The notes beneath the pieces are model-generated. The model saw only the letters and a program-made list of their open reading frames with translations, made no database searches and had not been told where the DNA came from. This document shows, piece after piece, positions 1 to 9,737 of a stretch of 64,000 bases of DNA. This stretch comes from Streptococcus sp. (GTDB lineage: Bacteria; Bacillota; Bacilli; Lactobacillales; Streptococcaceae): contig JAUMZW010000007.1 of the NCBI GenBank assembly GCA_030527925.1, positions 1 through 64,000 of the forward strand, in the 5' to 3' direction. Numbering within the stretch: the stretch's first letter is position 1; every line of letters starts with the position of its first letter. Both the position numbers and the translations under genes were made by a program.

Positions 1-44
1 TCTTTAATTGCTGCTACATCAGCTGTATCTAAGAAAAATTTCAT
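1..44 (-). CDS. Transaldolase/fructose-6-phosphate aldolase-like protein (N-terminal fragment)
   Basis: Only the first 14 codons lie in the window; the rest runs off the left edge. The visible start MKFFLDTADVAAIK matches the opening beta strand of the small transaldolase/fructose-6-phosphate aldolase family (TalC/FSA), which act on sugar phosphates by Schiff-base chemistry. An AAAGGAG ribosome site stands 6 bases before the ATG. The catalytic lysine is outside the window, so transaldolase cannot be separated from aldolase here. Confidence 0.65.
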   Translation of the reverse strand, partial: MKFFLDTADVAAIK

Positions 45-144
45 GTTTACTCCTTTATATACCTTTACTTATTATTAGTTTACGCTAATTTAAAGGTTTT
101 AAAAGTCCAATATACACACAATTAAAGTGGGGAATTTTAGACTG

Positions 145-176
145 ATAAAAAACAGTTCATAATCCGAACTGTTTTA
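145..176 (-). terminator. Rho-independent terminator after the DUF1912 gene
   Basis: A 10-bp stem (149-158 with 166-175) and a short loop, followed on the minus strand by a T run. It lies just past the stop of the DUF1912 gene and would end the minus-strand ftsY-side transcript. Confidence 0.8.
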
Positions 177-180
177 GCTT

Positions 181-435
181 TTAATAATGTCTTGTTCCTA
201 AATTTTCATCTGGCATGTCATTAAACGACTTTTGATTGCGATAATTATAAAATTTACCTTGTAGAAACTTATATGCATCTAATCGACTTTCATAACGAAT
301 AAAAGCATCCTTAGCTCTTTGATCTCTTTCTTCTTGCCAAGTCTTTTCACTTTCATTCATTGCAATCTCATTTATCATAACTTGTGTATTGACCCAAGAT
401 TCAAATTCCTTTAAAAATTCTTTTTCATATGACAT
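181..435 (-). CDS. DUF1912 family protein
   Basis: An 84-residue acidic, probably soluble and mostly helical protein with no signal peptide or membrane segment. Sequence features such as YESRLDAYKFLQGKF, a DMPD motif and the C-terminal RHY match the DUF1912 family, which is found in streptococci and has no known function. The start is 3 bases beyond the stop of the broken S66 peptidase gene, so the two were probably cotranscribed; a terminator follows directly. The family match is from recall of related sequences. Nothing in it suggests an enzyme. Confidence 0.8.
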   Translation of the reverse strand: MSYEKEFLKEFESWVNTQVMINEIAMNESEKTWQEERDQRAKDAFIRYESRLDAYKFLQGKFYNYRNQKSFNDMPDENLGTRHY

Positions 436-438
436 TTT

Positions 439-1394
439 TTAATTTTCCTTTATTTCTAATTCCAATGCTTTAGTATCTACTGTAATTTGAGCACCAATCG
501 TCACTGTAAAGAGAGGTTGTGTATGAGCAAAATCCAAGTCATAAAGAACTGGGATATCCTTTAATATCGGGTGTTTGTCAAGAATAAAATGTAATAATTC
601 CTCAGACATTTAGCATTCCTTTGGAAATCGTCCAATTAACAAGGCCTTTGGTTTAGGATAAGCTTGTAAAATAGAGGCAAGATTACGTTCAAACTCAATC
701 CAATCCTCTTCTTCAGCTTCTTCAACCATTAAAATATAATCATTGGTTTTAGGTGCATAAGGAGTCCCTCTTAAGAGTCCAAACGTAGATAAATTCCCAC
801 CAATCAAGGTTCCTTCAGCTCTACCTTCTTGATAAATTTTCCACTCTGTATTTCAAAAGACAATTCAGCATCTGGTAGATACCATGGATTCGACCCATAT
901 ATAAGACTTGGAAAAATTTTATAGTGTGATTTGGTCATAGCCTCTAACCAAGCAGTAGATTGATACTCTTATAGTTCATTCATCTTAAATCTTGAAAAAC
1001 TTGGACCCATATAAGTGTACTGACCCGTTTTTGTATAGATAGCTGTTAATAAGGCGGTAGTATCTGAATAGCCACATAAAATCTTGGGATGCTTTGAGAT
1101 AAGATCATAATCCAAATAAGGAAGCAATTCATTACTATTAAAGCCACCAATAGTTGCCATGATGGCATCTACAGAATCATCAAGATAAGCTTTATGAATA
1201 TCATCTACACGACTTTTTATCGACGCTGAATGAACCATATCATCTTCAAAATAATGTTCAGAAAAAGATAACTCAAATCCTAATTTTTTTAGTCGGTCAA
1301 TTGCAGCTTGGTTAGCTTCTAAACCTCCAATTTTAGCGATGGAACTAGATGGGCTAATTACCCTAATATGGTCACCATTCTTTAATTTTCTCAT
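439..1394 (-). pseudogene. Broken LD-carboxypeptidase / MccF-like S66 peptidase
   Basis: Reading the minus strand from MRKLKNGDHIRVISPSSS gives an S66 (LdcA/MccF) peptidase. These are cytoplasmic serine peptidases that trim muropeptides or inactivate microcin C-like compounds. The nucleophile region GYSDTTALL and the motif EGTLIGGNLSTF are visible. The frame is broken three times: an in-frame TAA at 969-971, a frameshift near 840-860 that moves translation into the EGTLIGG frame, and an in-frame TAA at 610-612, after which readable coding continues to 439. Restored length would be about 318 residues, near the family norm. It begins one base past the ftsY stop, so it sat last but one in the cof-ftsY operon. 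The three lesions make sequencing error an unlikely full explanation. Confidence 0.85.
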
Positions 1395-1395
1395 C

Positions 1396-2787
1396 TTAAA
1401 CAATACCTTCTAATAAACCCTTCATAAAATCTTCAGAATCAAAAGTTCCAATATCATCAATTTTTTCGCCAAAACCAATAAACTTAACTGGAATATCTAA
1501 TTCTTGACGAATAGCTAGAACAACGCCCCCTTTAGCAGTTCCATCTATCTTTGTCAAAATTAATCCTGTTAGTGGAGTAATCTTTGAAAATTCTTTAGCT
1601 TGACTAAGAGCATTTTGTCCAGTAGAAGCATCTAGAGCTAATAAGGTTTCATGAGGTGCTTCAGGTAATACACGTTTTATAATTCGTCCTATCTTTTCCA
1701 ACTCCAACATCAGATTTTGCTTGTTCTGTAATCTTCCTGCAGTATCAATTAACAACACATCTACATTTTCAGAAACAGCACGTTCCATTCCATCAAATAC
1801 CACACTAGCTGGGTCAGCATTTTCAGGTCCGGTTACAACTGGAACATCCACACGTTTTCCCCACTCGACAAGCTGAGCTACTGCTCCAGCACGAAACGTA
1901 TCTGCAGCAACTAACAATACTTTCTTACCTTCATTTTTTAATCGATAGGCTAATTTCCCAATAGATGTTGTTTTACCAACTCCATTGACCCCAACAAATA
2001 GCATTACAGTGAGTCCATCTTGGTAATTGATTTTTTCATTATAGACGCCATCTTTTTCATAGATGTTAACAAGTTTTTCAATAATGAGACGTTTCAAATC
2101 TTCCGATTTTTTAACATTCTCTAATTTAGCTTCATAACGTAAATCTTCTGTCAGTTGTGTCGCAACATTCACTCCAACATCCGATAAAATTAATAATTCT
2201 TCTAATTCTTCAAAAAAATCTTCATCTACTCGTCTGAAATTCGCTAAAAAAGCATTCAAACGAGCTGCAAAACCTGTTCTAGTTTTTTTGAGACTTCGAT
2301 GATACTTTTCTTCATTAGTCTCAGAATTATCTTGCACTTCTTGATGGCTAATTTCTACTATATCATTTTGAGAGGTTACTTCTTCATCTTTAACATAAGT
2401 ACCATTATCAATCTTATCTTGAAGTTGTGCCTTTTGAGCATAGTATTTCGCCATAAACTCTTCTTGAGCCTTACGATTGGTAAGTTCTTCTATCGAATTC
2501 TGCTGTCTTTGCATCTCAATGAAGTCTGAATGACTTTCTGATGATTCATTTTCTATTTCCACTTTATTATTATCAATGTTACTACTTGATAATACATCAT
2601 TATCATCAGACTCGGAAATCTCTTGCTCTCTATCTAACAAAATGTTACTAGGCTCATCTACATCTTCTAAGCCAGTAATTGCCACATCGTTAGATAGTGC
2701 TTCACTCTCTTCTTGTGCTTTACCTAATTCCTCTTTTAAAGGTTCATCCTCTTTTTTTTGACCAAATAGTCTATCAAATAATCCCAT
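1396..2787 (-). CDS. ftsY: Signal recognition particle receptor FtsY
   Basis: SRP receptor GTPase (463 aa) that docks ribosome-nascent chain-SRP complexes at the membrane. A long acidic, low-complexity A domain (about residues 1-165) precedes the four-helix N domain and the GTPase G domain. GVNGVGKTT (about 264-272) is the P-loop, DTAGR lies near 345 and TKIDG near 410. The ATG giving MGLFDRLFG is chosen because the basic/hydrophobic opening is typical of FtsY and GAAGGGG stands just upstream; a start five codons earlier lacks these. It overlaps the region that would encode the end of the frameshifted Cof gene, so cof-cof-ftsY form one operon. Confidence 0.95.
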   Translation of the reverse strand: MGLFDRLFGQKKEDEPLKEELGKAQEESEALSNDVAITGLEDVDEPSNILLDREQEISESDDNDVLSSSNIDNNKVEIENESSESHSDFIEMQRQQNSIEELTNRKAQEEFMAKYYAQKAQLQDKIDNGTYVKDEEVTSQNDIVEISHQEVQDNSETNEEKYHRSLKKTRTGFAARLNAFLANFRRVDEDFFEELEELLILSDVGVNVATQLTEDLRYEAKLENVKKSEDLKRLIIEKLVNIYEKDGVYNEKINYQDGLTVMLFVGVNGVGKTTSIGKLAYRLKNEGKKVLLVAADTFRAGAVAQLVEWGKRVDVPVVTGPENADPASVVFDGMERAVSENVDVLLIDTAGRLQNKQNLMLELEKIGRIIKRVLPEAPHETLLALDASTGQNALSQAKEFSKITPLTGLILTKIDGTAKGGVVLAIRQELDIPVKFIGFGEKIDDIGTFDSEDFMKGLLEGIV

Positions 2788-2788
2788 A

Positions 2789-3612
2789 CTATACCCCTTC
2801 ATTTAAGACGTACTTTTTAATCGCCTCTGCAACGCCATTTTCTTCATTTGTCTTTTCAGTCACAAAATTAGCATTTTTTTTGCTATATCTGAACCATTTG
2901 CCATTGCTACACCTAACCCTGCCCATGTTAGCATTGAAATATCATTTTCTTCATCACCCATTGCCATAACATTTTCTGCATTTAATTTCAAATGTTGGCA
3001 AAGCAGTGATAAACCAGCTGCTTTATGAACATCTTTAGGCATTATTTCTAATAAAATATCTCTAGATTTAAAAACTTCATAACGTTCATAAAACTCTTTT
3101 GGAAGTTTTTGAATCTGTTCATCTAAAAAATCGGCATCAATTACTGTTACAACCTTATTATAAATAACATCCTGAGGAATATCTTCAAAACATTCTAATT
3201 CGACAAAAGTCAACAAAGGGTTAGCAGTATGATATAAAGATTTATTACCTTGACAAGGTATGCTATATACAATACCATCACTCAAGACATCAAAAGGAAG
3301 TCCTAAGGGTTCTAGTATTTGATAAATATCTGATAACTGACTTCTGTTGAGTTCATTTTTATATAGAATACCACCGTCATTAGATTGAACTAATCCGCCA
3401 TTAAAAGTAATACTGTAATCCTCACTTGAAGCCAAGTTTAATTCTTCGAGTAAATTACCAATCGCCATCAAGGGTCTCCCTGTAGTAATGACTATTTTTA
3501 TCCCTTTTTCACGCGCCGCTTTTAATGCTTGCTGATTTTCAAAAGACACTTTTTTGTCATTATTAAATAATGTTCCATCTAAATCAAGAGCTATAATCTT
3601 TATTTTATTCAT
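2789..3612 (-). pseudogene. Cof-type HAD phosphatase, frameshifted near the C-terminus
   Basis: HAD-superfamily Cof/YidA-type sugar-phosphatase. Motif I DLDGT (residues 10-14) carries the two catalytic aspartates, TTGRP gives motif II, and GDEENDISML gives motif IV. As read, the protein stops at position 2860 after 250 residues, ending DIAKKMLIL. The stop follows a run of eight A (minus strand, 2874-2881). One extra A would restore DIAKKNANFVTEKTNEENGV and a normal C-terminal helix, ending with TAG at 2789-2791, right before ftsY. So a single-base deletion in a homopolymer removed about 30 residues. It may be a sequencing artefact, a recent mutation, or bypassed by slippage. The catalytic core is intact. 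Confidence 0.8.
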
Positions 3613-4408
3613 GACCTATCATACCCTCCATATAATACATTACAGATTCATCTTTGCAGTGACCGATAACTTGATCTGATAGCGCTTTTATGTCGTCTCT
3701 TGCATTTTCAGTAGCAATTGCATATCCAGCAAATTCAAGCATCTCTTTATCATTTAGGTTGTCTCCAAAAGCAATAATATCCTCAGGTTGATTACCAAGA
3801 TAAGCCATTAGATGCCTTAATCCTGTACTCTTATCAACATAATTTAAAATAATATCAATTGATTCAAATCCTGTTGTGACTGCAGTCACTTCAGGAACCT
3901 CTTGATTAACCCAATCCTGACCACTTTCTACTAATTCTGGTGTAAAATTAGCCGTTAATTTAAAGATGGAATCTGTAATACTCTCAAAATCATCCACTTC
4001 TTGAACGTTGTCATAATAGTCACGAATATGATTTAAATAGTCTCTATCTACACCAGATTTAACATAAGAACCTTGTTTACCAGAAAGTAAGAAACGATTT
4101 TCTTCAAGATAAGGACATTCCTCTAGTTTAGATATCAGTTTAAGATAGAGTTCTTTTGACATGGTATCTTCCGAAATAATTTTACCAAATAATTTCACTA
4201 CACTTCCATTTTCAGCAATAAGTGCCATTTTATCCTCAAACCCTTGAAACAGGATTTCTAGAGTTACCAAAGACCGACCACTTGCTGCAACAAACAAGTA
4301 CTCTTTAGCCATAAAATCATCTAGTAACTGATTTAAACGTTTATGATCAAAACTACGTTCATGATTTAAAAAAGTGCCATCCATATCTGTTGCGATTATT
4401 TTTTTCAT
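3605..4408 (-). CDS. Cof-type HAD-IIB family phosphatase
   Basis: A 267-residue HAD hydrolase, intact and of normal length. DMDGT (8-12) is motif I, the AASGRS stretch is motif II, and GDNLNDKEML near residue 216 is the Mg-binding motif IV. Family members dephosphorylate sugar phosphates or phosphorylated cofactors in the cytoplasm; substrate cannot be told from sequence. It overlaps the following cof gene by 8 bases and is the first gene of the cof-cof-ftsY operon. Its start is preceded by AGGAGAAG-type purines. Confidence 0.88.
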   Translation of the reverse strand: MKKIIATDMDGTFLNHERSFDHKRLNQLLDDFMAKEYLFVAASGRSLVTLEILFQGFEDKMALIAENGSVVKLFGKIISEDTMSKELYLKLISKLEECPYLEENRFLLSGKQGSYVKSGVDRDYLNHIRDYYDNVQEVDDFESITDSIFKLTANFTPELVESGQDWVNQEVPEVTAVTTGFESIDIILNYVDKSTGLRHLMAYLGNQPEDIIAFGDNLNDKEMLEFAGYAIATENARDDIKALSDQVIGHCKDESVMYYMEGMIGHE

Positions 4409-4482
4409 TTTCTTCTCCTAATCTTCCTTTCATTTTACCAAAAAATCAGCAATTTGAAAGTATCCAACTAACCTGATTACCC

Positions 4483-4516
4483 AAAAGAAGCTGGATAAAG
4501 CTACCCAGTTTCTTCT
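4483..4516 (-). terminator. Terminator after smc
   Basis: A 10-bp stem with one G-U pair (4485-4494 with 4505-4514) lies in the 205-base gap between smc and the cof genes. The T tract on the minus strand is short and interrupted, so strength is uncertain. Confidence 0.5.
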
Positions 4517-4613
4517 TTTCTTGATAAATGAATTCCTATAAGTCATTTATAATCTGATAGTATTAAAGTGAGCTGTCTCAACTAACAAAGAAATGATTAA
4601 ACCCGATTTTCTT

Positions 4614-7600
4614 TTAGGGAATGAGTTTTTCAGCTTCCTTTAACTTAACTGATAAGATGTTAGATACACCTGATTCTTGCATGGTTACCCCGTATATACT
4701 ATCTGCTGCAGCCATAGTCCCACGACGATGAGTCACCACAATAAACTGACTAGACTGGTCAAAACGGTTAAGGTAATCACCAAAACGTTTAACATTAGCT
4801 TCATCAAGTGCCGCTTCCACCTCATCAAAAATAACAAATGGAACAGTTTTAACACGAATAATAGCAAATAATAGGGCTAAGGCAGTTAGAGATTTCTCCC
4901 CACCACTCATGAGGTTTAAGGATTGTATCTTTTTACCTGGCGGTTGAACAGCTATATCAATTCCTGAAGTTAAGAGGTCTCCATCTGTCAAAACAAGGTC
5001 TGCGTTCCCACCACCAAACATTTGTCTAAATGTGACTTTAAAACTATCTCTTATCGCCTCAAAAGTTGCTTTAAACTGTTGCTTAACTTCTGTATCCATA
5101 TCATTAATAGTCGTAACTAACAACTCTTTTGCTTTGTCTAAGTCAGATTTTTGTTGTACTAAAAACTGTAAGCGTTGATTAACTTCCTCAAATTGCTCAA
5201 TAGCATCAATATTGATTGGTCCTAAATGTTTTATTTTACGAGTTAATTCTTTTAATTGCTCACGAGACTGATGAATATCTAAAACAGTATTTGCTTTCTC
5301 ACAAGCTTCTTCAAAGGATAATTGATAATTCTCAGACAAGTCAAAAGCAGCCTGTCTTAATTTATCTTTCAATGATTGATTTTTAGCCTCAATTTGTGCT
5401 TGTTGACGAATATAATCTTCATTCTTTTGTGCTTCTTTTTGAAAAAGTTCCGCTAAATCTTCAAGCTGTGCCTCATGATCTTCTAACTTAAATTTTAATC
5501 GAATAAGTTCTGATTCGTCTTCTGACTTACGTTTTTCAACTTCAGATAACTCATTTTGTAACTTTCCACGATTAAAACTCATCTTAAAATTGTCTAAATC
5601 TGCTTTTTCACTTTCTAATACCTTTAAATTTTGTTGGTATTTTTTTAGTTGTTGAGTCTCAGTATTAATTCTTTCATTAAGAAATTTAATCTGATTAACA
5701 ACATCTCTTTCTTCAAGCTGTAGAAAAGACAATTTTTCAGAAAGTTTAGCAACCTTCATAGTAAAACTATCTTTATTTTCTTTTAGAGATTTTATCTCCG
5801 ATTCTAAAACTACCTTTTCTTTAGCTATCTTAGTAAGATTTTCTTCCAGTTCAACTTTTTGTTGTAACAAATCATCAGAATTCTTTTCTAGAGAATGTCC
5901 TTGCAACAAGTTTAGTTGTTGAGTCATTGATTTCCATTTTTCCAAGTCTTGCTCAAACGATAATTGGACTTTTTGTTCTTCTAATCGCGCAGTCTCTCCT
6001 TTTGCTTTTAACTCTTCTAAATTCTGCTTTAAGGCTGCTATTTTCTCATAATCATTTGATAAAGTACGTTCTAAATCATGATTAACTTTAAATAAGTCAC
6101 CCAACTCTCTTGTTAATTCATCTAACTCAGGTTTAATAAAGGTTGTATTATTCTGCCTAACTGCTCCACCAGCAAAAGATCCCCCAGGTCTAATCTCACT
6201 ACCGTCAAGTGTTACTATTCTTACTTGAAAATTGACCTTTTTAGCTGCAATATTTGCGTTTTCAATTGTATCAAATAAAACAATTGTCCCTAAAAGATTT
6301 TCAAAAATGTGACTCAATTCGGTAGGATATGAAACAAGTTCAGATGCTATCCCAATAAATCCATGACTACTTACTAAAGTATCACGGTATTTTTCTTGAA
6401 CAAATCGAGGTTTAATAGTTGTCAACGGTAAAAAAGTTGCTCTGCCTTGTTTATTTTTTTTCAAAAAAGAAATAGCCTGTTTAGCTGTAAATTCATCTTT
6501 AACTATTATATGTTGACTACTTGCCCCCAATGCAATTTCAATTGCAATTTGAAACTGTCTATCAAAAGTCATTTGCTCACTAACAGCTCCAATAATGCCA
6601 CCAATCTGATTTGCAGACTGCAAAACCGCTTTTACTCCCGAATAAAATTGACTATGATTTTTTAGAATAGACTCTAAGCTATTCTTTCTAGCTTCTTTAG
6701 ACTTTATTTGATCTAATTGATCAAAATAATCCGTTTGCTTCTTGCGATACAACTCTTCTTTCTCAGTTAAAGTATGTTGTTTAGCCAAGTATTTTTCACG
6801 TAATATACTGACAAAATCACTTTTTTCATCAAGCAATTTTTGAGAGTTGTCTTTTTTTTCATCCAATTCAATTAAGAATGTCTTTAGTTGCTCTATTTCT
6901 TGCGAAAATTCCTGAGAGGCTTGTTCTTGACTATCAATGTCAGCAAGTACAAGGGTTAATTCATTAGATAATTGTGCTTCTTTTTGTAACAACTCTACAA
7001 AAGATTCTCTTTTTTTCTCTACTAAACTATCTGGATTTTCCGATACTTCTGCCTGTTCTTGTTTAAGAATCTCAATCTCTTTTTTTAATTCATGCTGTTT
7101 AAGAGTCAATTGATGTTTTTCTTCATTTTCAATACTAATCTTATTTGTTAAATCTTCACAATCCTGCTTAATATTTTGAATATTTTTTAACACAGTACTT
7201 GCTTTTTCTTGATTTTGAGAATTTTCAAGACGATTAACTTCCAATTGATGCTGATAATTTGAAATTAAACGATTTAACTCAATTATATCTGATTGCTTTT
7301 GTTCTATTTTATCCGATATAGCATGTCTACTCTGCTTTAATTTTTGATTTTTTAATTCATTATTTTCTTTAAAAGTAAAATAGTGTGAAAGATTTTGTTT
7401 AACCTCTGCTAATGCATTTTCTCCCTCATGCAATTCTAGTTTTTGTTCATTGATGTCATAAATAAGAACATCCAAATGAAGTTTTTGTCTTTGGTTATCC
7501 AAATCTAAAAATTTCTTAGCGACATCTGCTTGTTTTCTTAAAGGGAGAACCTGACCATCTAATTCATAAATGATATCTTCAAGACGGTCAAGGTTATCCT

Positions 7601-8153
7601 GTGTTTGAGATAATCGATATTGTGTCTCTTTCTTACGAGTTTTATACTTAAGAACACCCGCAGCTTCTTCAAAAATCATACGACGTTCCTCAGGTTTACT
7701 CTTGAAAATATCTTCCACTTTACCTTGTGAAATAATTGAAAAAGAGTCTCTCCCTAGGCCAGTATCCATAAATAAGTCATGAATATCTTTTAATCTAACT
7801 TTTTTACCGTTCAACAAATAGTCACTATCACCATTACGATAAATATGACGCTCTACTCTAATTTCCTCTGATTGCTCTTTAATAAAACCATCAGAATTAT
7901 CTAACAAAACCGTTACTTGTGCATAATTCAATGCCTTGCGATGTTCCGTCCCAGCAAAAATAACATCTGGCATTTTTCCACCACGTAAACTCTTAGCACT
8001 GGACTCACCTAAAGCCCATCGTAAACTTTCCGTAATATTACTTTTACCCGATCCATTTGGACCTACAATAGCCGTAACCCCTGTTTCAAAGTTAACTCTA
8101 GTCTTATCTGCAAAAGATTTAAAACCTTGTAATTCAATTTCTTTTAAAAACAT
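4614..8153 (-). CDS. smc: Chromosome segregation ATPase SMC
   Basis: Full-length SMC (1179 aa), the V-shaped ATPase that with ScpA and ScpB (both encoded near 50 kb) compacts and segregates the chromosome. The N-terminal head has Walker A GPNGSGKSN (31-39, K37). Two long coiled coils flank a hinge at about 510-670. The C-terminal head has the signature LMSGGEKSL near 1080 and Walker B FVIFDEVEAALD near 1110. It starts 7 bases after the rnc stop and belongs to the vicRKX-rnc-smc operon. No lesions are seen. Confidence 0.97.
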   Translation of the reverse strand: MFLKEIELQGFKSFADKTRVNFETGVTAIVGPNGSGKSNITESLRWALGESSAKSLRGGKMPDVIFAGTEHRKALNYAQVTVLLDNSDGFIKEQSEEIRVERHIYRNGDSDYLLNGKKVRLKDIHDLFMDTGLGRDSFSIISQGKVEDIFKSKPEERRMIFEEAAGVLKYKTRKKETQYRLSQTQDNLDRLEDIIYELDGQVLPLRKQADVAKKFLDLDNQRQKLHLDVLIYDINEQKLELHEGENALAEVKQNLSHYFTFKENNELKNQKLKQSRHAISDKIEQKQSDIIELNRLISNYQHQLEVNRLENSQNQEKASTVLKNIQNIKQDCEDLTNKISIENEEKHQLTLKQHELKKEIEILKQEQAEVSENPDSLVEKKRESFVELLQKEAQLSNELTLVLADIDSQEQASQEFSQEIEQLKTFLIELDEKKDNSQKLLDEKSDFVSILREKYLAKQHTLTEKEELYRKKQTDYFDQLDQIKSKEARKNSLESILKNHSQFYSGVKAVLQSANQIGGIIGAVSEQMTFDRQFQIAIEIALGASSQHIIVKDEFTAKQAISFLKKNKQGRATFLPLTTIKPRFVQEKYRDTLVSSHGFIGIASELVSYPTELSHIFENLLGTIVLFDTIENANIAAKKVNFQVRIVTLDGSEIRPGGSFAGGAVRQNNTTFIKPELDELTRELGDLFKVNHDLERTLSNDYEKIAALKQNLEELKAKGETARLEEQKVQLSFEQDLEKWKSMTQQLNLLQGHSLEKNSDDLLQQKVELEENLTKIAKEKVVLESEIKSLKENKDSFTMKVAKLSEKLSFLQLEERDVVNQIKFLNERINTETQQLKKYQQNLKVLESEKADLDNFKMSFNRGKLQNELSEVEKRKSEDESELIRLKFKLEDHEAQLEDLAELFQKEAQKNEDYIRQQAQIEAKNQSLKDKLRQAAFDLSENYQLSFEEACEKANTVLDIHQSREQLKELTRKIKHLGPINIDAIEQFEEVNQRLQFLVQQKSDLDKAKELLVTTINDMDTEVKQQFKATFEAIRDSFKVTFRQMFGGGNADLVLTDGDLLTSGIDIAVQPPGKKIQSLNLMSGGEKSLTALALLFAIIRVKTVPFVIFDEVEAALDEANVKRFGDYLNRFDQSSQFIVVTHRRGTMAAADSIYGVTMQESGVSNILSVKLKEAEKLIP

Positions 8154-8160
8154 GATTTCC

Positions 8161-8847
8161 TCATTGTAATCCTGCTAGAGCATTCTGTGCTGCACTTTGC
8201 TCTGCAATTTTTTTTGATTTTCCAAACCCTCGACTTAGCACAGTACCATTGACCAATACGACTACTTCAAAAGTCTTAGCATGAGCCGGTCCAGTTTCTT
8301 TAACAACCTTATAATCAATCTGTACGTCACCTTGTGATTGTAAAACCTCTTGTAAGCTTGTTTTATAATCTTTAACTTGTTCAAATTCACCCTGTTCAAT
8401 TTTGGGAATCATTACTTTTGCTATAAAAGATTGAACAGCAGAAACACCTTTATCCAGTAATAAAGCACCTAAAAATGCTTCAAATAAATCTCCTAAAATT
8501 GTATCACGATTTCTCCCACCTGACTTTTCCTCACCATTTCCTAACTTGATAAAATTATCAAAACCACAAGAACGTGAAAAACTAGCAAGACTTTCTTCAC
8601 GAACAATCATTGAACGAAATTTGGACAATTCACCCTCAGCTTTTTGAGGATATTTAACAAATAAATATTGTGAAATAAGTAATTGCAGAACAGCGTCTCC
8701 TAAAAATTCCAAACGTTCATTATGTGAAATCTTTAGGACGCGGTGTTCATTAGCATATGAAGTATGAGTAAAGGCAGTCTCTAATAATGTATTATCAGTA
8801 AAAGTAATTCCAAACTCATCTTTTAATTTTCTCTTTAATTCTTCCAT
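8161..8847 (-). CDS. rnc: Ribonuclease III
   Basis: Double-strand-specific endoribonuclease (228 aa) for rRNA processing and mRNA turnover. The RNase III signature [11 protein letters not shown] (42-52) holds the metal-binding glutamate and aspartate, and the second acidic cluster is in [16 protein letters not shown] dsRNA-binding domain fills about 155-225 (KTSLQEVLQ to [10 protein letters not shown]). RBS AAAGGAG is 6 bases upstream of the ATG. A TATAAT-like element near 8869-8874 on the minus strand suggests an extra promoter for rnc-smc downstream of the vicX terminator. Confidence 0.96.
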   Translation of the reverse strand: MEELKRKLKDEFGITFTDNTLLETAFTHTSYANEHRVLKISHNERLEFLGDAVLQLLISQYLFVKYPQKAEGELSKFRSMIVREESLASFSRSCGFDNFIKLGNGEEKSGGRNRDTILGDLFEAFLGALLLDKGVSAVQSFIAKVMIPKIEQGEFEQVKDYKTSLQEVLQSQGDVQIDYKVVKETGPAHAKTFEVVVLVNGTVLSRGFGKSKKIAEQSAAQNALAGLQ

Positions 8848-8906
8848 TATTTCTCCTTTACATGTTTTCTATTATATCAAAAAACAAAGCAAATCTAAAC
8901 GACAAT

Positions 8907-8928
8907 AAAAAGAGCCTAAGCTCTTTTA
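8907..8928 (-). terminator. Short hairpin between vicX and rnc
   Basis: AAAAGAGC (8907-8914) pairs with GCTCTTTT around a 4-base loop and the minus strand continues into a T run. It overlaps the vicX stop codon, so some vicRKX transcripts probably end here and the rest read into rnc-smc. Confidence 0.7.
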
Positions 8929-9735
8929 AATCTTTGTTAAAGGCAAAGCCGTATCTGGAGAAGTATCATAAATCAAAAAATCATGGTCTACTGCAAAATC
9001 TGCCTGTAATAAATTATTCTTCATTGTTAAATGAGCCAATTCTTTAATGTTATTTTCCTTACTCAAATGGCCTAAATAAATCCTCTTTGTTTTATTTCCT
9101 ATTGTTTGAATCATAGTTTGAGCACCATCCTCATTAGAAAGATGCCCCTTATCAGATAAAATTCTCTGTTTTAAATGCCACGGATAAGATCCTGACCTTA
9201 GAATTTCAATATCATGATTTGACTCAATCAAATAACCATCTGCATTTTCAATTAAAGAAGATAAGCGATCACTCACATAACCAGTATCTGTAAGCATTAC
9301 AAAACTTTTACCATCTTTCATAAAACGATAAAATTGTGGATCTACAGCGTCATGACTAACTCCAAAACTTTCAATATCGATATCTCCAAGAGTCAAGGTA
9401 TTACCTTTCTCAAATTCAAAACGATGCTCTACATCAATTTTACCAATTAAATTTTTGCTATCCATAATGGCCCATGTCTTTTCATTAGCATAGACATCAA
9501 GATGATATTTTCGTGCTAATACACCCACTCCCTTAACATGGTCACTATGCTCATGTGTAATAAAAATAGCATCTAAATCATCAGGTTTGCGATTAATTTC
9601 AGCTAAAAGACTGGTAATTTTTTTACCAGTCAATCCAGCGTCAACTAAAATTTTCTTTTGCTTTGTTTCTAAATAAAAACTATTTCCTGTCGAACCTGAT
9701 GCAAGGATACTGTAACTAAAGCCAATATCGGTCAA
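8926..9735 (-). CDS. vicX: VicX/WalJ metallo-beta-lactamase-fold hydrolase
   Basis: VicX (WalJ, YycJ) is a cytoplasmic metallo-beta-lactamase-fold protein of the Vic/Wal locus, linked to coordination of wall synthesis and DNA replication. The metal motif HEHSDH is at residues 61-66. The chosen start is a TTG giving MTDIGFSYSILASGSTG, because GGAGGAAG stands 7-9 bases before it and the SILASGSTGNSFYLE opening then aligns with other VicX proteins. An in-frame ATG 18 bases earlier (9753) would overlap vicK more and lacks a clear ribosome site. It is coupled to vicK: the ribosome site lies inside the last vicK codons. Confidence 0.92.
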   Translation of the reverse strand: MTDIGFSYSILASGSTGNSFYLETKQKKILVDAGLTGKKITSLLAEINRKPDDLDAIFITHEHSDHVKGVGVLARKYHLDVYANEKTWAIMDSKNLIGKIDVEHRFEFEKGNTLTLGDIDIESFGVSHDAVDPQFYRFMKDGKSFVMLTDTGYVSDRLSSLIENADGYLIESNHDIEILRSGSYPWHLKQRILSDKGHLSNEDGAQTMIQTIGNKTKRIYLGHLSKENNIKELAHLTMKNNLLQADFAVDHDFLIYDTSPDTALPLTKI

Positions 9736-9737
9736 TC

